The notes under the pieces: generated by a model | What the model was told of the DNA's origin: nothing | Seen by the model: only the letters and a program-made list of their open reading frames with translations | Databases searched by the model: none | Shown: one piece after another, positions 46,069 to 55,718 of the stretch | Layout of the letters: each line of letters starts with the position of its first letter | Position numbering within the stretch: position 1 is the stretch's first letter | From: Corallococcus sicarius | GTDB lineage: Bacteria > Myxococcota > Myxococcia > Myxococcales > Myxococcaceae | DNA: 64,000 nt | Reading direction: 5' to 3' | NCBI RefSeq assembly: GCF_003611735.1 | Contig: NZ_RAWG01000004.1 | Location: 20,603 to 84,602, forward strand | Made by a program: the position numbers and the translations under genes

Positions 46069-46935
46069 TCACCGCCACAGGGGCGCGTGGTCCTCGATGT
46101 ACTGGCGCACCGTGCGCGTGGGGCGGCCCAGGAGGTTCGCGAGCGTGGGGTCCACCTGCTCCGCCTGACCGAAGCGCAGCCCCACGTGCAGCAGCGTCTG
46201 GACGCCCACCTGGCCCCAGGGCATCCGCCGTCCGTGCAGGTGGCGCACGTAGCCCGCCACCGACGCGGGCTCGTAGCGGATGGGCCGGCCGAGCACCTCC
46301 GACAACATCACCGCCACCTCGTCGAACGTCACCGACTCCGGCCCGGTGAGGGTGAACGCGCGGTTTCGCAGGGACGTGTCCAGCATCGCCCGCGTCACCA
46401 GGTCCCCCACGTCGCGCACGTCCACGAAGGCCACCCGGCCCTGGGCCGCGGGGAGGAAGAGGCGGTGGTCCTGGCGGATGTCCTCGCGGTAGGCGTCCCC
46501 CAGGTTCTGCGCGAAGAAGGTCGGCCGCAGCAGCGTCCAGCCCAGCGACGAGCGCTTCAGGTGCTCCTCCACCGCATGGTGGGGGATCCACGTGCGCTTC
46601 TCCGCGCCGTCCACGGAGAGGAACACCACCTGCTTCACGCCCTGCGTGACGGCCGCGTCCACGAAGGCGTTGAGCGTGCCCTGCATGTGGGCGATGGCCG
46701 GAGGCCGCAGGAGGAAGACGCCGCGCACGCCCTCCAGCGCGGGCCGGAAGGTCTCCGGGCGCAGGAAATCCAGGGGCACCGGCATCACCTCGCCGTCCAT
46801 CTCCTTGAGCAGCGCCACGGTGCGCTCGGGCGACTTCACCGCCGCGCGCACGGGGACCCCTTCCGACAGCAGGGAGCGGACCACCGCCCGGCCCACGTTG
46901 CCGGTGGGCCCGGTGACGAGCACCGGCCCGTTCAC
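46069..46935 (-). CDS. NmrA-like NAD(P)-binding oxidoreductase
   Basis: 288 residues. A Rossmann motif LVTGPTGNVGRAVV sits at residues 5-18, followed by VRAAVKSPE, FLLRPPAIA, VVFLSVDGAEKRTW and LRPTFFAQN, the profile of atypical SDRs of the NmrA/TMR type (quinone-oxidoreductase or redox-sensor-like). No Tyr-x3-Lys catalytic pair of classical SDRs is evident. The GTG start was chosen because it precedes the Rossmann fold and has GGAAGG at 7 bases; in-frame codons further upstream are low-complexity. Confidence 0.85.
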   Translation of the reverse strand: MNGPVLVTGPTGNVGRAVVRSLLSEGVPVRAAVKSPERTVALLKEMDGEVMPVPLDFLRPETFRPALEGVRGVFLLRPPAIAHMQGTLNAFVDAAVTQGVKQVVFLSVDGAEKRTWIPHHAVEEHLKRSSLGWTLLRPTFFAQNLGDAYREDIRQDHRLFLPAAQGRVAFVDVRDVGDLVTRAMLDTSLRNRAFTLTGPESVTFDEVAVMLSEVLGRPIRYEPASVAGYVRHLHGRRMPWGQVGVQTLLHVGLRFGQAEQVDPTLANLLGRPTRTVRQYIEDHAPLWR

Positions 46936-47222
46936 GGCGCCACCTTCCACGACGGGGCCGGCCTTGCGCCCGGGACGCACCGGGGATGGCCGACGCCGCG
47001 CGACCTGACCTCGCTCATGCGGGAACTCCTCTCTCGATGCGCGCCCTTGGGAATCCCGGAGCGCGGGGCGACGGACCCCACCCTGGGGGCCCATGCCTCC
47101 ATCGGAAAACGCACCCCGGGTGATCCGTTGAGGCCCCCGCGCTCCCGAATTCCAGAGCCCCGGAAATCGCCGTGCGCCAGCGAACAGCGGGGGCCCGGGA
47201 GCGTCGGCTGGCGGTCATCCAG

Positions 47223-47245
47223 TGGGCGGCTCCCTCGGCCGCCCA
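47223..47245 (+). terminator. Hairpin upstream of the rpoZ promoter
   Basis: A perfect 8-bp stem (TGGGCGGC/GCCGCCCA, loop of 7) followed by TCCTTTCTT. It could block transcription entering rpoZ from upstream. Confidence 0.4.
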
Positions 47246-47252
47246 TCCTTTC

Positions 47253-47281
47253 TTGACTCAACCGGACGTGCTCTTTAGGTT
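47253..47281 (+). promoter_or_regulatory. rpoZ promoter
   Basis: TTGACT, 17 bases, TAGGTT. Predicted start is about 35 bases before the ATG, which has an AAGAAGGA ribosome site. Confidence 0.5.
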
Positions 47282-47322
47282 GGGAGGCTTCCACCGGCTC
47301 CCAGAGCCAAGAAGGATGTTCC

Positions 47323-47562
47323 ATGGCCCGCGTTACCGTTGAAGACTGCCTCCCCTACGTGGACAACCGGTTCGCGCTCGTGCTGCTGGGCGCCAAGCGC
47401 GCGCGCCAGCTGATGGCCGGCGCCCGGCCCATCCTGGAGACCTCCAAGAACAAGCCGCCCGTGCTCGCGCTCCGCGAGGTCGCCACCCAGCGCGTGAAGT
47501 TCGACCGCGACGTGCGCGAGGCGCTCTCCGGCAAGTACACCGCCGAGGAAGCCAAGAAGTAG
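47323..47562 (+). CDS. rpoZ: DNA-directed RNA polymerase subunit omega
   Basis: 79 residues, matching the small omega subunit. The N-terminus [20 protein letters not shown] and the segment [12 protein letters not shown] carry the conserved residues that clamp the beta' C-terminus during polymerase assembly. It ends KYTAEEAKK. In many bacteria rpoZ sits with gmk and spoT, but here it stands alone and is convergent with a Nudix gene 3 bases away. Confidence 0.95.
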   Translation: MARVTVEDCLPYVDNRFALVLLGAKRARQLMAGARPILETSKNKPPVLALREVATQRVKFDRDVREALSGKYTAEEAKK

Positions 47563-47565
47563 GCT

Positions 47566-48069
47566 TCAGCCCTCCTGCTTCCCCCTGGCACCCTCCCCCG
47601 TCGCGGGAGGGGCCTCGGGCGAGGAAGGGACTCCGGACGCCATGCCCTGGGCGCGCATCCAGCGCAACGCCCGGCCAGCGACGGCCTTCTCGCCCTTGTA
47701 GCCCAGCGCCGGAATCAGCCCCTCCAGGGGCAGCCAGCGCACCTCGTCCACCTCCACGCGCGGCCCCGGCAGCGGCCCCAGCTCTCCCGCCTCGTAGCGG
47801 AAGAGGAAGAAGTGGACGCGCTTGAAGATGCGCTGCCCCCGGAACTGGTAGACGTAGCGGATCTCCCCCAGCGGCGCGAGCAGCGCCACGGAGAGCCCCG
47901 TCTCCTCCCGCACCTCGCGCCGCGCCGTCTGCTCCGGCGTCTCGCCCGGGTCCACGTGCCCCTTGGGCAGCGCCCACAGGTGACGGCCGTGCGGACGGAT
48001 GACCGCCACCTCCCAGGTGCCGGCACTGGCCCGGATGACGATGCCTCCTGAGGATGCCTCGCGCGGCAT
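47566..48069 (-). CDS. Nudix hydrolase
   Basis: 167 residues with a complete Nudix box, GHVDPGETPEQTARREV followed by REETGL, in the expected position (about 37-59). It begins MPREASSGGIVIR with RPHGRHLWALPKGH, reminiscent of Ap4A-hydrolase or MutT-type enzymes acting on dinucleoside polyphosphates or oxidised nucleotides. The C-terminal tail (about 145-167) is Pro/Gly/Glu-rich and probably disordered. It is the last of three co-directional genes. Confidence 0.9.
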   Translation of the reverse strand: MPREASSGGIVIRASAGTWEVAVIRPHGRHLWALPKGHVDPGETPEQTARREVREETGLSVALLAPLGEIRYVYQFRGQRIFKRVHFFLFRYEAGELGPLPGPRVEVDEVRWLPLEGLIPALGYKGEKAVAGRALRWMRAQGMASGVPSSPEAPPATGEGARGKQEG

Positions 48070-48106
48070 GGCCCCACCCTACCCGAAGCGGGCGGCGGCC
48101 GGGCCA

Positions 48107-48793
48107 TCAACCGCCGTGCGCGAAGTGACGCAGCTTGGCCTCCGCCCCCAACCGGTAGGCATAACGCACGTCGCCGAGCAGCCGGTCCAACCGCCGCTCC
48201 GCCACGTGCCCCATCAGCCTCTCGCAGAAGCGCCGGGACACCCGGTTGGCCTCCTCGTAGCGCCAGCGCTCCTCCCGGGACAGCCGGGGCTGGTACGCCA
48301 CCCTGTCGAAGAGGCGCGCCAGCAGCTCCCGCGCCCAGGCCAGGACGCCCTCGCCCCAGCGGTGCAGCAGGCAGACGAGGAACTTGTCCACCTCCGCCTG
48401 GGCCTCCAATTCCAGCAGCGACACCGTGCGCTCGTAGTGCGCCGTGTGCGCGACGTAGAGGAAGTGGCTGACGCCCTCGGTCACCTGGCAGTAGCCGTCC
48501 AGGTCGCCCTCCAGCACGGAGTTCACGGGGCCCGCGTCGTAGCGCTCCAGTCGGGCCAGCAGCGCCGGGGCCAGGTAGAGCGCCAGCTCCAGGCCACCCC
48601 GGGCCTCCAGCACCAGCAACTCCTCGGGCGCGCGGCCGGTGCCGCCCAGGAGCGCGGCGGTCTCCGCGTCCACCACGAAGGCCTCCGCGCGGGCCTCGCA
48701 CCGGAAGCCGTAGATGGCCTCCAGGTGGGCCTGGAGGCGTCCGACGAGAGGCGAGTCGGCGGCGTCGGGGAAGTCCACGGCGTCAGTTGGCAA
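48107..48793 (-). CDS. Protein of unknown function (228 aa)
   Basis: A mainly helical, Leu/Ala/Arg/Glu-rich soluble protein with no signal peptide. A central block, VTEGVSHFLYVAHTAHYERTV, and a C-terminal block, RVSRRFCERLMGHVAERR, look conserved in character, but I recognise no family. It overlaps the upstream gene by 11 bases, so the two are likely co-translated, and lies upstream of the Nudix gene. Confidence 0.75.
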   Translation of the reverse strand: MPTDAVDFPDAADSPLVGRLQAHLEAIYGFRCEARAEAFVVDAETAALLGGTGRAPEELLVLEARGGLELALYLAPALLARLERYDAGPVNSVLEGDLDGYCQVTEGVSHFLYVAHTAHYERTVSLLELEAQAEVDKFLVCLLHRWGEGVLAWARELLARLFDRVAYQPRLSREERWRYEEANRVSRRFCERLMGHVAERRLDRLLGDVRYAYRLGAEAKLRHFAHGG

Positions 48794-49382
48794 GCGGCCC
48801 CTTGCGCGGCACCCACCCGGCGTCCACCAGCACGCGCTCCAGCTTGTCGCTGCCGGTGCGCACCCAGGACTCGTAGACGTGCAGCGCGCCAGCGGGCCCC
48901 GAGCTCACCAGCCCCCGGGCGCTGATCTCCTCCAGCACCTCCACCAGCGCGCGGAACTTGTCGCACAGCTCCCGGTACACGCCGGTGAAGCCGCTGGGGG
49001 GCACCAGCTCCGCGACCTGGCCATAGGCCGCGCCGCCCATCTGGATGTAGTAGTCCGGGCCCACCATGCCCTGCTGCAGCGCGCCGGAGAAGAAGCCCAC
49101 CTTGTAGAGCGACACGTCTCCCAGCCGCCGCAGCGTGCGGATGCGCTCGTCACGCTCCTGCTGCAGCGCCCGGTGGTACAGCTCCGCCAGCGGCTCGTGC
49201 TCCCGCCGGCCTTCGGCGTCGCGGCTGAACAGCTTGTCCGAGGCCGCGAAGTCCGCGAGCAGGTTCACCAGGTAGAACTCGGTGGACTCGCCCAACGCCA
49301 CCCGCTGCCGGGTCGTGACTTCCAGCAACAGCTCCCGGAAGAACTCCTTCAGCGAAGAAGAGGACGTCACCAGTCCGCTCAT
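48783..49382 (-). CDS. Protein of unknown function (199 aa), divergent from groES
   Basis: 199 residues, helical, with no signal peptide. Notable segments are SSSLKEFFRELLLEVTTRQR and DVSLYKVGFFSGALQQGMVG. I do not recognise a family. The ATG was chosen because it has a strong GGGAGG site; an upstream in-frame start would read through a leader hairpin. The gene is divergent from groES, and a CIRCE operator lies 122 bases upstream of it, so HrcA/heat-shock control of this operon is plausible. Confidence 0.75.
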   Translation of the reverse strand: MSGLVTSSSSLKEFFRELLLEVTTRQRVALGESTEFYLVNLLADFAASDKLFSRDAEGRREHEPLAELYHRALQQERDERIRTLRRLGDVSLYKVGFFSGALQQGMVGPDYYIQMGGAAYGQVAELVPPSGFTGVYRELCDKFRALVEVLEEISARGLVSSGPAGALHVYESWVRTGSDKLERVLVDAGWVPRKGPLAN

Positions 49383-49403
49383 CGACCACACCTCCCGAAG
49401 GTG

Positions 49404-49429
49404 CCTGGAAGTCGCCCGTGACTTCCAGG
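49404..49429 (-). promoter_or_regulatory. Leader hairpin of the 199-aa gene
   Basis: A perfect 10-bp inverted repeat (CCTGGAAGTC/GACTTCCAGG, loop of 6) lies on the minus strand just before the GGGAGG ribosome site. It could regulate translation or act as a DNA operator. Confidence 0.4.
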
Positions 49430-49503
49430 GGGACACTTCCCTCAAGCCTAGTCATGTCGGAGGGCGCCAGCAAAGCGCACCCGAGTCTTATCAGGGACTT
49501 ACG

Positions 49504-49530
49504 TTGGCACTCGGGGAGGGCGAGTGCCAA
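49504..49530. promoter_or_regulatory. CIRCE element 1
   Basis: TTGGCACTC-N9-GAGTGCCAA, a perfect inverted repeat of the CIRCE type bound by the repressor HrcA. It is closer to the divergent 199-aa gene than to groES. A possible minus-strand -10 (GATAAG, 49492-49487) lies just beyond it, but no good -35 is seen. Confidence 0.85.
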
Positions 49531-49643
49531 CGGGGTGACAGCAATGCTGCCCTACCGGGCAGGCGTGGGCAGGGGAATAACTTCCTGAAAAACACAGGCA
49601 TGACGGGTGTTTAGCGGCACACGGCCCTGTGGACCGACGTCGC

Positions 49644-49671
49644 TTGACGAGGTGAAGTCCCTGGTTATTAT
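49644..49671 (+). promoter_or_regulatory. groESL sigma-70 promoter
   Basis: TTGACG, 16 bases, TATTAT. The predicted start falls about 10 bases before CIRCE element 2, the classical layout for HrcA repression. Confidence 0.75.
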
Positions 49672-49687
49672 CCGCCGCGAGCTGGCG

Positions 49688-49714
49688 TTAGCACTCACGA
49701 GGTGCGAGTGCCAA
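49688..49714. promoter_or_regulatory. CIRCE element 2 (groESL operator)
   Basis: TTAGCACTC-N9-GAGTGCCAA, within a longer 13-bp arm (one mismatch, 49684-49718). It matches the CIRCE consensus and follows the groESL promoter, so HrcA should repress the operon until heat stress. Confidence 0.92.
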
Positions 49715-49808
49715 CGCCACAGGCCCACCGGCCCTTTTTCAACCCCCAACGGCATCCCGGCCCGGACCGCAATCCGGCCGGCCAGGCCGTGGTTCACAGG
49801 AGCAAGCC

Positions 49809-50099
49809 ATGAAGATTCGTCCCCTGCAGGATCGGCTCATCATCAAGCGCGTCGCCGAGGAGAACAAGACCAAGGGCGGCCTCTTCATCCCCGACACGGC
49901 CAAGGAGAAGCCCCTCGAGGGCAAGGTCGTCGCCGTCGGCAACGGCAAGGTGCTGGAGGACGGCAAGGTGCGCGCCATGGACATCAAGGCCGGCGACACC
50001 ATCCTCTTCAGCAAGTACGCGGGCACGGAGATCAAGCTGGACGGCGAGGATCACCTGATCCTCCGCGAAGAGGACGTGCTGGGCATCATCGAGAAGTGA
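49809..50099 (+). CDS. groES: Co-chaperonin GroES
   Basis: 96 residues, normal size. It starts [20 protein letters not shown], has the mobile loop [16 protein letters not shown] that docks on GroEL, and ends [10 protein letters not shown]. It forms the heptameric lid of the GroEL chamber. Good CAGGAG site. It is followed by groEL after 48 bases and controlled by the promoter and CIRCE upstream. Confidence 0.98.
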   Translation: MKIRPLQDRLIIKRVAEENKTKGGLFIPDTAKEKPLEGKVVAVGNGKVLEDGKVRAMDIKAGDTILFSKYAGTEIKLDGEDHLILREEDVLGIIEK

Positions 50100-50135
50100 A
50101 GCCCGCCGCACCCCTTCTCCACTCCTAACTTCTAG

Positions 50136-51803
<1,668 letters not shown>

Positions 51804-51841
51804 TCGCCCTCCCCTCCCCTTCGTTTTCGGGGATGGGACTG

Positions 51842-51884
51842 ACGGCCTCCGGCGCCCTTCGGGGTTCCGGGGGCCGTTGTGTTT
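51842..51884 (+). terminator. groESL terminator
   Basis: An 11-bp stem (ACGGCCTCCGG/CCGGGGGCCGT, one G-U) closes an inner CCC-TTCG-GGG stem with a UUCG tetraloop, followed by TGTGTTT. It lies 38 bases after the groEL stop. Confidence 0.75.
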
Positions 51885-51997
51885 CAAGGGGTCCGCAGGC
51901 CAGCAGTCAGGCGGCCCCGTGGCAAGCCGCGCAACCGGCCCTTGGTTTTGGCATCTGGACTGAAAGTCATTCCCCCACCGCGACGAAGGAGGATTCC

Positions 51998-52255
51998 GTG
52001 AAGCCCGTGAAGATCTACACGACGACCTATTGTGGTTTTTGCGTGCGCGCGAAGGACCTGCTCAAGCGCAAGGGCGTGGACTACACCGAGGTGGACGTCA
52101 CCGGTGATGACGAGGCCCGCGCGAAGCTGGTGGAGATGAGCGGCGGCCAGCGCACCGTGCCGCAGATCTTCATCGGCGACACGCACGTGGGCGGCTATTC
52201 CGACCTGGCGCAGCTGGACAAGGAGAAGCGCCTGGATCCGATGCTGAGCGCCTAG
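51998..52255 (+). CDS. Glutaredoxin (CGFC type)
   Basis: 85 residues. A GTG start with a near-perfect AAGGAGG site defines the N-terminus (MKPVKIYTTTYCGFC). The active site is Cys-Gly-Phe-Cys, a variant of the dithiol CPYC and monothiol CGFS centres. TVPQIFIGDTHVGGYSDL carries the cis-Pro and glutathione-binding GG motif. It reduces protein disulfides or glutathione adducts. It stands alone downstream of groEL. Confidence 0.92.
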   Translation: MKPVKIYTTTYCGFCVRAKDLLKRKGVDYTEVDVTGDDEARAKLVEMSGGQRTVPQIFIGDTHVGGYSDLAQLDKEKRLDPMLSA

Positions 52256-52353
52256 GGCAGCCAGGCGGCCGGGCCCCGGGTCCGGACGCCGTCGCCTGCC
52301 GGCGTGCATAACTTCCCGCCAACGGCATTCACCCCTTCACGGGAGGAAACACC

Positions 52354-52785
52354 ATGGCGGGCGGACAGGAAGTCACGGGGACCCGGGACGAACACCACGA
52401 CCTCATCAGCACGCTCTACCACCTGCTCAAGGGTGCGTCGGTGAGTGAGACGTACCTGCGCGACGCGGAGGCTGCGGGCGACCAGGAGCTGGCGCAGCTC
52501 TTCCGCGACTGGCAGGACGAGCAGCGCAACCTGGCCGAGCGCGCCAAGAACCTGCTGGGCGCGCGCATGGTGAACGCCCAGGCCGGCACCGGCCGCGCCG
52601 CCAGCGCCCCGGCTTCGTCGAAGGGCAGGGGCAGGGGCGCGTCGTCGCGGCAGGAGGTCCCCACCCGCGAGGTGAAGGGCCCCACGAACGCCAGCGTGCG
52701 CTCCGGCGGCAACCCGGACGACGACGCCGTGGATGAGCAGTCCAAGGAGTCCTTCCCCGCGAGCGATTCGCCCGCGAAGTACTGA
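52354..52785 (+). CDS. Small helical protein with SFPASD-type tail
   Basis: 143 residues. The N-terminal half (about 10-75) is two or three amphipathic helices with His/Asp/Glu residues (EHHDLISTLYHLLKGASV, ELAQLFRDWQDEQRNLAERA), resembling small helical-bundle stress proteins. The C-terminal half is disordered and basic, ending in DEQSKESFPASDSPAKY. This Asp/Glu-x-x-Lys-x-Ser-Phe-Pro-Ala-Ser-Asp tail recurs in many unrelated bacterial proteins, function unknown. GGGAGG site 8 bases before the ATG. Confidence 0.75.
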   Translation: MAGGQEVTGTRDEHHDLISTLYHLLKGASVSETYLRDAEAAGDQELAQLFRDWQDEQRNLAERAKNLLGARMVNAQAGTGRAASAPASSKGRGRGASSRQEVPTREVKGPTNASVRSGGNPDDDAVDEQSKESFPASDSPAKY

Positions 52786-52809
52786 CGCGCGAGGACACGG
52801 GCGGAGGCA

Positions 52810-52849
52810 GGGGGCGTGGCCGCCACGGCGGCCCCCATTTGTCTTCATC
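52810..52849 (+). terminator. Terminator after the small helical protein
   Basis: GGGGGC/GCCCCC closes an inner GTGG/CCAC hairpin (52810-52836), followed by ATTTGTCTTCATC. Confidence 0.45.
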
Positions 52850-52979
52850 TTCAACGGACGATTCCGAGCCCACTTCTTCCACTTGCCCCCTGTGTCCAGT
52901 CCCCCCTAAACAGGCGGGACCAGGGCGGGGAGGGGTGCTTTTGCCCCCCGCGACCCGTTGAGATGAGGGGTCAGGGACC

Positions 52980-54362
<1,383 letters not shown>

Positions 54363-54409
54363 GTGCCCACCCGCAGTCCCCCACCACCCGACCGGGAGAA
54401 CCCCTCACC

Positions 54410-55627
54410 ATGCTGAGACGTCTCGCCGTTGCCTCCGTCCTCTTCACCGCCGCCTGTGCCGGTTCGCAGAAGACCGGTGACGCCCCCGCCGAAGGTCAGA
54501 AGCAGCTGACGAAGGAAGAGCGGCTGCGCATCACCAACCAGCCTCCCTTCGACCTCGCGGCCTGCTTCCCGCGCGAGCAGACCCTGCCGTCCCCCGCCAA
54601 CGAGGGCGTCATCGTGGGCGCGCTCTTGAGCGTGCGTCCGAACGTGCTCGAGTGCCTGGTGGACCCGGGCAACCGCGGCCCCGCGGCCAGCACCAAGGTG
54701 ACGGTGAAGACCACCGTCAACGCCCAGGGCGGCACGCACGCCATCACCGGGGAGAACCTCACCCCGGCCGGCACGCAGTGCATCCAGCAGGTGCTGGACA
54801 CGCACGTGAAGCCCGCGCCGCTGGCGGCGGACGCCAAGCCGGTGGAGGCGACGTACGCGTACGACCACGCCACCGCCAACAACCCCTCCGTCACGATGGG
54901 CATCAACGAGGGCTCGGACTTCTCCGGCGCGGTGCGCCTGGCGGAGAAGAGCTGGTGCGAGTGCTTCACCGGCTTCAAGGCGACGACGCCGCCGGTGCTG
55001 GCCTCCGACATCCACATCATGAAGGGCCAGCCGACCCCGTCCGAGGTGACGTTCAAGCCCTCCGGCAGCACCGAGGGCGACCAGCTCGCCGCGTGTCTGA
55101 AGACGAAGGTCGCGGCGCTGCCCGCGAAGACGACCGCGGAGCTGAAGTTCCCCTTCCGCTTCGTCTTCTTCAACTCCCAGGCCCCGGTGGAGACCGCCGC
55201 CAGCCTGCCGCCGGAGCTGCGCTTCTTCCAGCTGGAGCTGGCGCGCACCCAGGCCGCCGCCGCGTCCGCCATCTCCTTCGGCGCGCGCACCAACGCGGCG
55301 GAGACGTATGACGCCGTCGTGCAGAAGTACTCGAAGACGAAGGACTACAAGCTCTTCGACGAGCTGTCCGCCAAGTGCTCCGCCCTGGTGGAGTCCGCCA
55401 CCGCGTGGGTGACGGCGCTCAAGACGCAGGAGACGGTGGACCAGACGACGCTCGCCCTGGTGCAGGAGCTGAAGACCAAGGAGGAGAGCTGGGCCCCGGT
55501 GGAGACCGCCAGCCAGGAGGCCCTCGCCAACACCCAGAAGGACCTGACGGCCGCCCAGCAGCGTCTGGCCGCGGACCAGGGCGCGTGCCCGAAGAAGAGC
55601 TACAACGCGGCGCCCAAGAAGAAGTAG
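54410..55627 (+). CDS. Lipoprotein of unknown function
   Basis: 405 residues with a lipoprotein-like signal (VLFTAAC; lipobox imperfect) and a mature part with two similar Cys-containing beta-rich segments (DLAACFPRE...LECLVDPG; DQLAACLKTK). The C-terminal 120 residues are coiled-coil-like with Gln/Lys/Ala. A GGGAG site supports this ATG over one 17 codons upstream. It follows the FHA regulator by 47 bases, so they may be co-transcribed. Family not recognised. Confidence 0.75.
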   Translation: MLRRLAVASVLFTAACAGSQKTGDAPAEGQKQLTKEERLRITNQPPFDLAACFPREQTLPSPANEGVIVGALLSVRPNVLECLVDPGNRGPAASTKVTVKTTVNAQGGTHAITGENLTPAGTQCIQQVLDTHVKPAPLAADAKPVEATYAYDHATANNPSVTMGINEGSDFSGAVRLAEKSWCECFTGFKATTPPVLASDIHIMKGQPTPSEVTFKPSGSTEGDQLAACLKTKVAALPAKTTAELKFPFRFVFFNSQAPVETAASLPPELRFFQLELARTQAAAASAISFGARTNAAETYDAVVQKYSKTKDYKLFDELSAKCSALVESATAWVTALKTQETVDQTTLALVQELKTKEESWAPVETASQEALANTQKDLTAAQQRLAADQGACPKKSYNAAPKKK

Positions 55628-55654
55628 GCACCGAAGCAGGCGCTGAAAAGCGAA

Positions 55655-55697
55655 ACGGGCGCTCCGGGGGACTCTCCCGGGGCGCCCGTCTTCTTTT
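55655..55697. terminator. Bidirectional terminator between lipoprotein gene and smc
   Basis: A 14-bp GC stem with one G-U (arms 55655-55668 and 55676-55689) and a 7-base loop, followed on the plus strand by CTTCTTTT and on the minus strand by TTCGCTTTT. It ends both converging transcripts. Confidence 0.8.
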
Positions 55698-55718
55698 CCA
55701 GCGTCGCCTGCCGCGGAG

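Larger units (their letters stand above)
46936..47322. other. Intergenic region nmrA-like / rpoZ
   Basis: 387 bases between divergent genes. It contains a hairpin and the rpoZ promoter, listed separately. The rest shows no ORF or RNA gene that I can support. Confidence 0.6.
49383..49808. other. Divergent heat-shock control region
   Basis: 426 bases holding two CIRCE elements, the groESL promoter and a leader hairpin, all listed separately. No further gene is seen. Confidence 0.8.
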
